Source of the DNA: Cenococcum geophilum 1.58
Taxonomy: Eukaryota; Ascomycota; Dothideomycetes; Gloniales; Gloniaceae
Reading direction: 5' to 3'
DNA length: 64,000 nt
NCBI GenBank assembly: GCA_001692895.1
Contig: KV748182.1
Span: forward strand, 3,104,341 to 3,168,340
The notes beneath the pieces were generated by a model. That model saw only the letters and a program-made list of their open reading frames with translations. It ran no database searches and was not told the origin of the DNA. This document shows positions 45,677 to 58,053 of the stretch, one piece after another. The translations under genes were made by a program, and so were the position numbers. The first letter of the stretch is position 1; every line of letters begins with the position of its first letter.

Positions 45677-48600
45677 CTGATTAGTAAGCGCGCATAGATT
45701 AGTAATTACTTAATACCTCCTACCAAGCGATATACGACAGCGACCACCCGTTTAGACTCCTAGTACGACCTACTAGAAGGTTAGAAGTCGGGGATTACGG
45801 ACCTATTACTAACTCTATATACTTATTTAAGTCTTAGTATAGTTTACTAGAAGTTTATAAACGCGAATACAGACCTTTACGAAACCCCCTATTTTTAACC
45901 CCCTTAAACCTTAAAACTTTTCGGACCTTACGGAAACCCCTTACCCTTCTATAAACTATTATAGACCCATTAATCGCCTTTACGGACTACTATAAGACCT
46001 CTTAAACTGTTATGGACCCGCTAATTAATTTTACGGACTGTTATAAGACCTCCTCCACCCGCTATAAGCTACTACTACCCGCTACAGCTTATATAGACAT
46101 ACTACGCTATATAATATGGCAGATATAACTAAGCAAATTAGTGAAGGTCAAAAGAAGTGGAATTAGGGAGTCGACCTTACGTCTACGGACGGCGTTAACG
46201 ACTATATTAATTTTAAAATCCTTAAATACAAATACTATAAGCTTCTAAATAATAACCTATAGGAGCAATATAAGGAAGACTTTGCGGACTTTACGGAAGC
46301 TATTCTTAAGGCTTATAACCCTACTACTATCCATAACCTACGAACCCTTTTACGTCACCAAGGTATATGGGTTAAAAAGGATAAATAAGTTACTATTATA
46401 TAGTCCTTATACAATACAATACAGAAGGAGGACCAAATAGAATAGACTAAAGAGGAAATCCTAGACTAGGTTAAAGCCACTAATAAACTCTTTACTTCTC
46501 CCAAACTTAATAGCATTGCTAGCCTTATACCTAACCTACTTAACTAAATTCGTCCTATAAACCTAAGCGATTTTAGAATTAATCTTACGGACTAAAGTAT
46601 ACCTAGTACTGAAGTTACGGACCGTAATACCCCCATAACCCAAATTACGGACTATAATACCCCCGCAAATTAAATTACGGACTAAACCCCTTCTATTATT
46701 TAAGTTATAGATCCGCAAACTACCTAAGTAAAGACCTACGGCAAGGAGCTAGCTAATTTAGCTAAGCTCTATACCAACGAATTTAAGTATAGCGGTGAAA
46801 ACGATAACTTTAACTTTAAACTGACCATCTTTATAGACCTCTGTTAGAAGGCTAACATTCCTAAATAGGAGTTTAGTCAAGCCTACTCTACTATACTACG
46901 CGGCCTAGCACTTAATTACTACTACACTAACCTTAAAAGCAACCCCCTTAGTATTCCCTTTAATAAACTATACAAAGCTATATATAACTACTTTAAAGGA
47001 CCGGAGTATAAGCGTGATATCCTTACCTAATGGAATGCAACCAAGTTACGGACCGTAATAGACAAGAATACTAAAAAATTGACTATAGAGTGCCTGCAAA
47101 TCCTTATTAAAGACCTCCGCTACCTATAGCACGGTCTTAATATTAAGCTTTAAACGGACGACTTCCTATATAATAAACTTATTACGGCTTACTAGGAAAT
47201 AGAACCCTATAAATACGCCTATTATAAGCCCGCAGACACTATAGCTAGCCTTATTAACGATTTACGGTCCTTTATTATAATGTACGAAGCCTTAAACCCG
47301 CTAGGCAGTACTTAAGCCTTTATTACGGACCTATAAAATCCATAAACTGACTTAGATGCCTACTTTACAGACCGCCGCTACCGCTAGCAGTACCCGCATC
47401 GACTAGGTCCTACCCGCAACCCCTATAATAACTCCTGTACAAAAATATACCCCCGTAGACAAACTAGCTAGAAGTGCTTCGTGTGCGGTAAGGAAGGATA
47501 TTAGTCTATAAGGCATACCCAAAAAGAACGTAACAAGTCTAGAAAGAGACTTAATAGCTATATTAACCAGTTTATTTTAGAGTACGAAGGAGAGGAAGTA
47601 GAGGAGTCTCTTAATAAGTTAATAGAAGCCCTTATAATTAACTTTAACTCGGATACTTAGGAATAAGAGACCTTAGAGACGTTCCTAACCACTTTTAGAC
47701 CTTTTATAGATAGCTAAGCCTTTAACACTATAACCGTATTAGCCGACCGCTCCTTTATATACTTAATTGCACCTAAAAACTAGCCCATAAATATACCCGC
47801 TAGACCCGTTATAGATGTTACGGACCGCGAATAAGACCTATTTACATATATTACTACGGAACGCTATACCCCTAAAGAATTCTATAGCGTTATAATCGAT
47901 ATAGGTGCCTCTAAGAAGTCTACTGTAGGTTATGGACAATACCTTATATATAAGACCACCGTAAATAATAATATAGACATTAATACTATGTAAACTGAGG
48001 CCATAAACGTCTAATTCGGCATTAGCTTAACCACATTAATTAAATTAGTTGCAGTTAAGACCCTAATTAGCCTAGTTAACTTCTATATAGTAAAAGCGGA
48101 CACCCCTTTTCTACTCTACCTTATAGACATAGATAGGCTATAGGGCTACTATAACAATGTTACGGATACCGTAATTGGCTCCATAACTGCCCTAGGAAGT
48201 AAGTATATTACCCTACTAATTATACAACGATTCGGACACCCGTTCCTTATATAGGGAGAGACTTTACGGACCTATATTTAGGAATCTTTTGACTATAACC
48301 TATACTACCTTACTAGTACTAAGATCTACCGCCTATACCGCTGCTTTGGCTACCTATTAGCCGAAAAGCTATATAGAGTCCTTAAACGTTCTAGATATAA
48401 TAACATTAATAGGAAGGCAATCAACCACCTAACTAAATACTACTCTTTTTGCTAGAAATACGGACGTTCCCTAGGCCAATTTAAGTTCACCCTTCGCAAG
48501 GACCTTAACTTTAACTACCTAGTATACGTGGACATTATATATATTAACGGCAGTCTAGTATTATATATAATTAACGAGGCAACCCGCTATTAAGCCGCCC

Positions 48601-51034
48601 GTTAGTTGCAAAATATATCTATAAAATATACTTAGGATATTTTACGGACCTATTAGATTAACATATACCTTAAACCTCCTAAGTATATTACCCACAACGC
48701 CGGTAGGAACTTTATTAGTAAGGAATTCTAACAGTATACTACGGCTATAGCTATTTTAACAAAAGCCGTTCTAGTTAAGGCGTACTAGTTTATTAGGCTT
48801 ATTAAGCGAGCTTACCTAGCTTTATAGAGAGCCTACTAGATTATTATAAACAAATGTAAGGATATTTAAAAGGAACTGGCTTTACAGATGGCCATAAAAG
48901 CGGTTAATAACACCACTAGCCCTAACGGACTAGTACCTACCCTCTTAGTTTACGGAGCCTACCCAAAGATAAGCAATCTAGGCCCTCCTACCCCATCTAT
49001 TACGGAACGAGCAGCTATAATACGGAAGGCAATAGCCGAAATAGTTAAATTACGGGCTAAACAAACTGTTAATAACGCTTTATACTACTGTAACGGACCT
49101 AATACAACCTTAGTATATAACCTCCCGCTTAATTCTAAAGTCCTTATATAGCGTAAGAGCGGCAATTAGACCGGACCTTATTATTTATTGGCTATAGAAG
49201 ACAAAATATGCTGCGTATAACTTCCTAGCGGACTAACTAACTTTAGAAGCACGTCTATAAAACCCTACTTTTAGTCCGAAAATACCTATACTATTAAACT
49301 AGACGAACTAGAAGCACCTCTACCTACTATAGAAGTTTCTTAGAAACCTACTAAACCTACTAAACCTGCCATAAAGCGTGGTCGAGGACGCCCCCAAAAG
49401 AACCCCGTAATGGAGAATTACCTAACCTCCGCAAGTATATTTATAAGGCAACCTCCGCCTACGGATATATTAGTTTTAGTATAGGAAAACCCTTTTATAG
49501 ACTTAAGACGCAAAGAGATTAACGGACTACTTAAAAAGGGGGTCTTTGCGGTTATAACGGAGAAAGACGTCCTATAAGGCGTCTATATATTCAACTTACG
49601 CTTTATTAATAAGATTAAGCACCCTAGTACTAATAAAGCCTTTAAGAAATTAAGGCTTATTATACAAGCTTATAACGACCAGGGAAAGGGCTTAGTCCTT
49701 ACGCAATCGTCTATAATTTAACGAGTCAGTTAACGGATTATACTTGCACTTATGCCTAGACTACAGCAAACTAGATCTATAGCCCTTTACTTACAGGATA
49801 TCTTATAAGCCTACGTGCAGTCTAATACTTACCTAAGTAGGGACATTTTTATACGACCACCGCTCGAGCTTAATTTATAACTAGGAATAATTTTACGGGT
49901 TATAAAACCACTTTATAGAGTACTAGAAGCTGGAAACCATTAGTTTAAAACATACCACTAGCACCACGTCCGTAAACTTAGGATAGAGCAGTCGACCTAT
50001 AACCCCTGCCTCCTATATACCCTATTAAACGGCCTTAGTATTATCGGACTCTAAATAAATAATACTCTCTTTTTAGCGGACTAGACTTTTACGGACGCTA
50101 AAGAAACTAAACTATAAAAGGCTAAGTTCTTAGTAAAGCTATAAGAGTAGTTAACTAAGTAGAATCTAATTAAGTTTAATAGAGGCCTAATTATATAAAA
50201 GGGTAACTTAATTAAGCTAATTTAGGAATGCCAAGCTTAAAACCTAAAGCCCGTTATAGTAAAGCCTACAGACCTTACTAGTTCCCGTAGAGAGACCTGT
50301 AAGACCGTAAATATAAAGGACTAATACGCTGTATAGCGTATAAGAGGCGCCTATATAGCTATAGTCTGCTAACCCAAATCTGCCTACAACTTATCCTTTG
50401 CGGCCCAGGCAGTAGATCTATAAGAAGAAAATATTAAGCAGCTTAATAAGCGCATTTAATAGCAAATTAATAACGCGATAAGAGGACTTACTTTTATACT
50501 ACTAGACCAAAATTCCCTTAGCGTAATGGTATTTACGGATACCTCTTTACTAATAATAGGGACCTATTATTATAAATTGGCTTTATAATTGTACTTATGG
50601 ACCATAATTAAGACGCAAATATACTATATTAGTCTTTAATTAAGTATAAACGAGTAACCCGTAGTGTACTAGCTTCTAAACTATATATACTAGCTTATAA
50701 ATTTGATATAGCAGCCGTAATTAAATTAACGGTCCAGAAGATTCTATAACTAGAGTAGTTACCCCTAGTTTTATACGCCGATTTAAAGTCCCTCTACAAC
50801 TACCTAGTTAAACTAGGTACGATACAAAAAAAGAGGCTTATAGTCGACCTAATGTGCTTATATTAGGCCTATAAACGACGTAAGATTATAGAGGTTAAAT
50901 AGATTAGCAGCGGAGACAACCTAGTAGACGCTATAACTAAGGCAAAGCTATACTAAGCTCTTAAAACCCTAATTAACATAAATAAGCTCAACCTAAAGGT
51001 TATAGAATAGGTAGAGCGAGACTAACGGAGCATT

Positions 51035-51165
51035 TATGGTTTAGTTACGGCCCGCCGGAAGGCCGTATAGTTTATTTACGGCCCATTAAAGGGCCGTATA
51101 GTTTATTTTACAGACCGTAAGCAGGACTTACGGCCAGCTTAAAGCACCGTTTAGGAGGCAGCCCA
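51035..51165 (+). repeat. Inverted-repeat-rich 3' region of Copia E
   Basis: ACGGCCCATTAAAGGGCCGT is a 20-bp hairpin, next to a second copy (ACGGCCCGCCGGAAGGCCGT) and GGACTTACGGCC. The block lies just before the 3' LTR and recurs twice in Copia F (53735-53830, 54090-54220). Confidence 0.75.
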
Positions 51166-51275
51166 GAAGGCACCTCAGGAGGGATTTCCTATATATTTCC
51201 TTACATGTTTTATAGTTCTATTAAGGCAATTACGGAGGCTGTATATAAGTGGTTTTATTTTCTAAGTACCGCTAG

Positions 51276-51493
51276 TATATAATTATAGCACCTAGTATAC
51301 AAACGCGTATTTACACATTTATGCACTAACCACCTACGTGCTAACTAATTAGGGGGGGGGTGCGTCAGTATATAGACCACATAGTCTACCTTAATAGAAT
51401 GGACAGTTACCACTATCCCAAAGAGCATACAATACTATACGTATTTCGTGCCCCGGGATATAACTTACTTATACTATTAAGTTGGTATAAACA
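51276..51493 (+). repeat. 3' LTR of Copia E
   Basis: 218 bp, followed by the TSD GTAAC. Confidence 0.92.
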
Positions 51494-51663
51494 GTAACCT
51501 ACTCTACTAGTTATATTTATATTATTAACTATTTTATACTATATACCTAGCCCATTAATAAGTCCACTATAGTATTTCCTATAACTCTTTATTATAAGTA
51601 GCTTATTTAATTTAAGGCCTCCTATCTTAAAGGTAAATTAGCCTTAGCCCTTACTAAGGTATA

Positions 51664-51853
51664 TGTCTGAACGAGTTCGAACAGGAATTTGTGGTCGCAG
51701 TCACGTGAGCTAAGCGAGCTCAGGAAACCCCTTAAATTCTACCACTTCATGTACGATTAGAAGAACAAGTCACCATCCAAACAAGCATACGATACTACAT
51801 GTATTTCGTGCCCGTGGATACGACTCACTCGTGCTATTAAGTTAGTACGAACA
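51664..51853 (+). repeat. 5' LTR of Copia F
   Basis: Begins TGTCTGAACG after the TSD GTATA and ends GTACGAACA. The second half is homologous to the Copia E LTR (GCATACGATACTA, GTATTTCGTGCCC); the first half is different. No intact partner LTR was found; the 3' side ends TTATACA at 54269. Confidence 0.7.
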
Positions 51854-52288
51854 CTGATCAGTGAGCGCGCACAGATCAGCAATCACTCGACACCTCCCCC
51901 GAGCGATACACACGACAGCGACCACCCGTTCAGACTCCTAGTACGACCTGCTGGAAGGTCGGAAGTCGGGGATTACGGAACTATCTCTAACTCTGTATAC
52001 TTATTTAAGTCTTAGTACGGTTTACCGGAAGTATAATAGACGCGAATACAGACCTGTACAGAACCCCTACCCTTAAACCTCGAACCCCTATTCCTACTAT
52101 ACCTCCCCCAACCTCTTTTCGGACCCCTTACGGAGACCCCCTACCCTTCTGCGAACCACTACGGACCTGTCAAGACCCCTTACGGAGACCTCCCACCCTT
52201 CTACGAACCGTTACGGACCCGCCAACCGCCTTTACGGACCACTACAAGACCCCTCCCACCCACTACGTACTATACTACACAATATAGT

Positions 52289-53680
52289 ATGGCAGACCTA
52301 AGAAAGCAAGTCGATGAAGGTTAGGAAAAGTGGAGGCAGGGAGTCGACCTTATGTCTATACCTAACGTTAACAACTACATTAAATTTAAAGTTCTTGAAT
52401 ATGAATATTTTAAGCTTATGAATGTTGACCTATAGGAGCAATACTAGGAAGACTTCGCGGACTTTACGGAAGCTATCTTTAAGACTTGCGACCGTATAGC
52501 TACCTATAACTTACGAACCCTTTTACGTTACCGAGGTGTATGGGTCAACAAGCGAGTTACCATTGCACAGTCTTTATACGATACACTGTGTGAGGAGGAC
52601 CAAACGGAATGGACTAAAGAGGAAGTCCTAGACCACATCAATACCAATGGATTCTTTGCCTCTATGAAACTTAACTGGATCTTTATAGGACCTTCAATAC
52701 TTATAAATCCACCATTGCCTGGAGAAATAGGACTTTTGCTATATACAACGTCAAAAGAAGAACTAGACGAGACGATAAAGGAAGAGACTATTGAAACGTC
52801 AGATAAGGACGAGACTCAGGTAGACTCTAGTGGAAATCGACAAGTGGACTCTGGTGGAAATCAACAAGTGGACTCTGGTGGAAATCGACAGGTAGACTCC
52901 AGTGGAAATCGACAGGTGGACTCTGGTAGAAATCAAGATCAAGCGACCGATCAAAAGGAGCTTAACCCTCAAGACGATAACGTAATAGGCCTATAAGCTC
53001 CGTCCGTATAAGCTCCGCCTGCGCAAGCTCCGTCTACACAAGCTCCGTCCGGACAAGCTCCGTCTACACAAGCTCTACCCGCACAAGCTCCGTCTGCGCA
53101 AGCTCCGCCCGCGCAAGCTCCGTCCCTACAAGCTCCGCCTACGCAACCTCCGTCCGCGCAACCTCCGCCTGCGCAAGCCTCGTCCGCGCAAGCCCTACCC
53201 GCACAAGCCCCGCCTATACAAACTCCGCCCGTACAAGCTCCACCCATACAAGCTCCGTCCGCACAAGCTCCGCCTGTACAAGCTCCGCCTGCGCAAGCCC
53301 CATCCGCGCAAGACCTATCCGCGCAAGCTCCGCTAGTCTTACCCTATTCGTTAACCAAGGCCAAGGAGCCACGGCAGCCAAGCTCGTACAAACCTCCGCA
53401 ACCTGCCCAGCAATCACTACCTGCGGCAACCGCCTCTACCCTCCCCCCACTGCATATGGACCAACCTATGTACGACCCCTGCCTTCCCCAAAACGAGCTA
53501 CATAAGGCAAAGCCTATAGCTAAGGAGCCCGTTATATGGGAGAAGGAACACTCCAGTCAAGGAGCATATACTACCTTCTTCACGGACCGCCGCTACCGCC
53601 AGCAGTACCAAAACCCACCGCCTGCACCGCCGTTTCGACCACCCGTCAGCCGAAAAGCCGTTCCAGTTGAGGCGTATTAG
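52289..53680 (+). pseudogene. Gag remnant of Copia F with repeat expansions
   Basis: Starts like Copia E Gag (MAD...EDFADFTEAI, LRTLLRYRGVWV). Then come a repeated QVDSGGNR block (52817-52935) and a long QAPxA-type repeat (52988-53330), and it ends with a proline-rich tail (YQNPPPAPPFRPP). A retrotransposon fossil, broken in a few places. It has far fewer RIP-type changes than its relatives. Confidence 0.7.
52988..53335 (+). repeat. 15-bp coding-type tandem repeat (CAAGCTCCGTCCGCG)
   Basis: About 23 units of 15 bp, each encoding QAPSA/QAPPA in one frame. Minus-strand and other-frame open readings here (GGACADGAC-like) are artefacts of the repeat. Confidence 0.85.
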
Positions 53681-53719
53681 CCCGTTAGGCTTATTAAGTG
53701 AGCTTACCTAGCTTTACGG

Positions 53720-54240
53720 AGTACTTATGGTTCATTTACGGCCTATCGGAAGGCCGTACGGTTTATTTACGGACCGTAAGCAGGACTTACAGCCAGCTTA
53801 AAGCACCGTTAGGAAGGCAGCCTAAACGGCACCTTAGAAGGAATTTCCTATGTATTTCTTTATGTTTTATAGTTTTATTTTTACGCATTTCTTTTATATT
53901 TTATGGTTTTATTTTTATATATTTTGCATTTTATGGTTTTATTAAAGCAAATTACGGAGGCTATATACAAGCGGTTCTATTTTTCAAGTACCGCCAGTGT
54001 ATAATTACAGCACCTGTTATACGGAGGAATTTTATATATATTTCTCGTGTTTTATAGTTTTATTTCTTGCGTATTTCTTTTATATTTTACAGCCTGTCAG
54101 AAGGCTGCATGGTTTATTTACGGCCCGTTAAAAGGCCGTACGGTTTATTTTACGGGCCGTAAGCAGGACTTACGGCCAGCTTGAAGCACCGTTTGGAAGG
54201 CAGCCTAGAAGGCACTCGGGAGGGATTTCTTATGTATTTC
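53720..54240 (+). repeat. Duplicated 3' region of Copia F
   Basis: Two copies (about 53735-53870 and 54095-54240) of the block with ACGGACCGTAAGCAGGACTTA, CAGCTT(A/G)AAGCACCGTT and GGAAGGCAGCCTA. Between them is a short piece of LTR start, TGTATAATTACAGCACCT, at 53999. Suggests tandem fusion of two deleted copies. Confidence 0.7.
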
Positions 54241-54254
54241 CTTTGTGCAATAAG

Positions 54255-54480
54255 TGCTATAATTATACAGTATAAAAGCTTTAAAATAATAGGAAGCGTA
54301 TTTATACTAAAAAGCAGCGTATATTTAATACTTAATTAGCTATTTACACTTAGTTACTCCGTCTTAAAAAGGTTTATAAAAAGGTTTATTTAAAAGAGTA
54401 AAAGCTTAAGGCTAAGGAGGCTAAAAAGGATTCTAATTAAGAAGAGATAGAAATAGTTTATACGCTAGTAGTGGATTCCT
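54255..54480 (+). other. Opposite-strand coding-like stretch in Gypsy G
   Basis: Homologue of the minus-strand stretch at 31835-32105 in Gypsy O, again antisense to and downstream of the chromodomain. Lysine-rich and helix-like. Confidence 0.45.
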
Positions 54481-56202
54481 CTAGTCCTATAGCTTCTTTA
54501 TTACCCTTAACTAATCCTCTTAATTTTAGCTCCTTCTTAATATTACTTAACCTATTTTCTCCTAATACTCCTATACCTTTCCTATAGCGCTTTTAGGTTC
54601 TATAATAGCTTTTAAGTAGTCTTATTATAGCCTATTTACTTTACCTTATATTATATTATTAATATCCTTATAACTAATAATCTTTAAATTTTTCTACTTA
54701 TTATCCTCTTATCCTCTATATATATTTACTTTATAAACTAGTAGCTTAATATTCCCGTATACTAGCTTTAGTATTATATTATGCTATATAGGGTAAATCT
54801 TTATCTTAGCTAATAGATCTAATTTAAACGTAACTAGTAAAATCCTTTATATAATTCTAAAAGGTCCTAGTCTAACATAATATAATTTCTTACTTAGTTA
54901 TTAACTCTTAAAACTTTTATATAGTAGCTATACTTTATCTCCCTCCTTAAGATCTAGTCCCTTAGACCTCTTAGTATTATAGTACCTTTTTATTCTATAT
55001 TATAGTACCTTAGCTATTTTAATAAGGTCTATATAAAGATTTATTAGTATCTTTATTCTTTTTTTATAGCTATACTACTTATTTTCTTTACTTATTATAG
55101 CGATAATAATATTCTAGGTTTATGCCTATAATATATCTTAAATACTAATATATTAATTTCTTTTTATAGTATTATATTATATATAAACTATATAACTAGT
55201 AATAGTGATATCTAATTATTCTATACGTAGTTTATATAATGCCTTAGATACTATTTTAATATCTAGTTTAGTCTCTCTGTTTAACTGCCCATTTATAGGT
55301 AATATATAATAGAAGTTACTACTTAAACCCCTTATTCTGCTAAGAATATCTCCTAAATTACTACTATAAATCCTAGGTCTCTATCTAATATAATTTTACT
55401 TAGTACTCTATGTCTTATAAACACTTCTTTAATATAGATTCTAGCGATATCTTCTATTAATATCCCTTCTATATATACTATAAAGTAGCCCTACTTAGTT
55501 AACTTATCTACTATTACTAAGATTAAGTTATAATCTTATCCTATAATAGGGCCTCTTAATTTTAAGAGCTTAATAATAAAGTCTTATAATATAACCTCCT
55601 ATAGTCTTTTTAGTATTTTAATAGGTTATAGCCCTCTATACGGCTTATACCTTATTAGTTTATTTCTTTAACAATCTAGATATTCTGTAACGTTTCCCGC
55701 CCTAACGTCGCCATATAGCCAAAAAGATACGGAATGCTCGCGAACTTATTTACAAGCGCGGCGGGATTTAATATATGTACTCTTACATATTCCTTTATAA
55801 CTTTTTATACTATGCCCTAGATTCTATTAATAATATACTCCTTTTAGAGTCTTAATACTAAGCCTATAGCTCTATTATATCCTTAGGTTATCCCCTTATA
55901 AAAATCTTCTATAAAATACTCTACTATACTTTTTAAGATATACTTCGCTTCTTAATTTTTATATATATCTATCTATAAATCTTTTAGATATACCTCTAAA
56001 ATTCTTTATACCTAAAAGCTCTTTAGTATTTTATAGATTCTTTCTACTTCTTTTTCTTAAGTTGCTGCTATTTTAGGGTAATTATATTTAATCGCTCTAT
56101 CCTTATCTTTACGTAGTATTACTTCTAATAGCTTCTTATTATTCTATAATTTGGCCTTTCTACTAAGCGCGTCAGCTCTTATTTTTTAGTACCCTTAGTA
56201 TA

Positions 56203-58053
56203 ACGTGATCTACAAGCTAGTGGCCTATATAAGCAAGTGGCCCACCCCACCAAACACGCGACGCGTTATTTAACTACCTAAATGGCAGCACCATAACAGC
56301 AAGAGGACCTTTTTCGAGAGGGCAGAGTTAACCTAGGTGTTTAAGCCTATAAGCTAGGCCAAATTACATCCTTGCGAGGTGTTAAGAGGGTATATAACGT
56401 ATCCCGAAAGATAGTTAAGTGACGCGTCAGCGGCATTAAACTATAGCGCGGTTCTACTGCCTTAAATCGCCGTCTTACACTAATATAAAAAGAGAGTCTT
56501 AAGCAGTAAATTCTATTAATAGATTAATATGGTATACCGCCTAGGATTGCGACCATATAGTAGATGGCTAGTATTCTAGCTACCTAATACACTAGATAAA
56601 CCGACCCTATTACTGTTAGCTAGAACTAGGTATAAAATTTTATTAACCGCTATAACAATCTAAAATCTAAATATAATTATAAGTACGACTATTAATGGGC
56701 AAAATGCGAGGATTCTGTGCTTATTTAAGCCTGGTTTAAATGCGTTTAAGATATAAAAATACAGTATAATATTCTAGATAATAATATCTAGAATTTTAAT
56801 AAAACCAGCTACTAAATAGGTGTTATTATAACTGTAAAAGTCGTTACTAGAACTAATAGGGCTGGCTAGCCTAAAACTATATAGCCAGGCAATTAAAAAT
56901 GGGTTATAATTATTAAATATATTAATGCCTAAGGGATCGCAATTCCACTACTTATTATCTTTAAGGTAGTAATATATTAGGCTGCTTAGTATAAAGATGA
57001 TATTATACTATACAACTAGTTAATTAGTATTAGTAACAATGGCTAGATAATAAATAAGATTGGTCTAACCTGGCTAATAGAGGTATTCTACAAGTATATA
57101 AAGGATCGCACTATTAGCACGCATTAGCTGCTAGTACTAAATGGCTATAATAGCCATATATCGCCTAAATTTAATTAGTTCTGCCTAGATCACTAGATAG
57201 TTATTCTTTATATACTAGCGTATTTATCGTATCTACTGCAGCTACTAGACATAGGCTATTTCTTAGTACTAAAGTAGGCCTATAGACACCTCGTTAAATA
57301 GATTATAAGCCGCGGCGTTAACTATATTAATAAACGCGAATTCCTACCTATATATAGGTAGGCCAGGTAGGTAGTAATACATTAGAATAATATATAGGCA
57401 GGATTTGCAACTACTAGCCTAGTTCTATACAATCCAGATTGCGTACTATTACTACTGCATACTAAATATTAGACACTATTACCCTAATATTCGCGATTAA
57501 ATGTATCCTAGGCAGCTGAAACACCCTATAATATTACTAAGCTATAAAAGTAGACGGTTCTGCTAAGGCGCTATCTCAAATAGCGTATATATAGTCCACT
57601 AAGTCTAATAGAGTAAGCCCTTACCTAGCTTATTAAGGGTTGCGAAATAGCAATATTAAGCGCTGTCCTGCTTGCAACCGAAAACTAAAAGCTATATATA
57701 GAAAACTAGCGCTAAAAACGAAAGAGGGTAACTAGGCGCACGTATATAGCTAGGGGGGGTGTTTTATCAAGAGTAGAAGGGCTATCTTATACACAAGCTG
57801 CCTAGAAGGGGGCAGTAGAGGGGGTAGCAGAGGCAGCGGCTAAGCGACCGCAATGGGCAGTGCGTAAGTATAGTATATGCAAATTAACAGAACACATAGC
57901 ACGTACGTGCCCTAGACGGCAGGTAGCTAGCTAGTATATAGCTACACCAAATATAGTTATTTGTGGTTGACTAATTACCTCGTTTTGCGATCGCGTGTTT
58001 GTTTAGTGGGGTGGGCCACTTGCTTGTGTAGGCCACTAGCTTGTGGATTACGT
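56203..58053 (+). mobile_element. Fot1-like DNA transposon H
   Basis: 1851 bp. Inverted repeats of about 50 bp (ACGTRATCYACAAGCTAGTG, then GCAAGTGGCCCACCCCAC) end at 56203 and 58053, with TA at 56201-56202 and 58054-58055. Inserted in the RNase H region of Gypsy G. It holds one transposase reading frame of full Fot1 length. Confidence 0.9.
56282..57970 (+). pseudogene. Fot1-like transposase (element H)
   Basis: ATG at 56282 to TGA at 57968-57970 is an exact multiple of three (562 codons plus stop), so no net frameshift. The N-terminus has the pipsqueak-like and CENP-B-type DNA-binding region. The DDE core shows QNFNKTSYQIGV (Fot1: FNFDETGFQMGV, so the catalytic Asp position now reads Asn-Lys), then GRPKAIQPGN-like and YINAQGIAIPP motifs near 56870-56950. 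A LVLNGYNSHISP block follows near 57135 (LDGHESH in active relatives). The C-terminus has a zinc knuckle CSICKLTEHIARTC near 57880. Many in-frame TAG/TAA codons at former CAG/CAA/TGG sites and changed catalytic residues make it dead through RIP. Confidence 0.85.

Larger units (their letters stand above)
45459..51493 (+). mobile_element. Copia E LTR retrotransposon
   Basis: Plus-strand Ty1/Copia, 6035 bp, 218-bp LTRs (TGTATAATTA...TATAAACA), TSD GTAAC at 45454-45458 and 51494-51498. Parts in order: Gag from 46116 to about 47.7 kb with a CFVCGKEG zinc knuckle near 47.47 kb; aspartic protease with a DIGAS (usually DTGAS) motif near 47.9 kb; integrase about 48.2-49.2 kb; basic RGRGRPQKN linker near 49.38 kb; reverse transcriptase about 49.5-50.3 kb; RNase H about 50.5-51.0 kb. 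Dozens of RIP-type breaks; a fossil. Confidence 0.92.
51664..54269 (+). mobile_element. Copia F, short RIP-poor derivative related to E
   Basis: 2606 bp. Target duplication GTATA at 51659-51663 and 54270-54274, confirmed because the flanking Gypsy G sequence rejoins to match Gypsy O. Its LTR, leader and Gag start resemble Copia E (45.46-46.4 kb). After Gag come a repeat-rich tail and two tandem copies of the E-type 3' region; protease, integrase and RT are absent. Looks like a non-autonomous derivative with an irregular 3' end. Base composition is close to normal in the first 2 kb, unlike E. Confidence 0.8.

Noticed and set aside
52969-53429. Minus-strand Gly/Ala/Cys-rich open frames
   Set aside because: They are shadows of the 15-bp QAPxA repeat in the Copia F Gag remnant.
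53698-54057. Plus-strand open frame of about 119 codons with a hydrophobic run
   Set aside because: Lies in the duplicated non-coding 3' region of Copia F; composition follows TTTTAT repeats.
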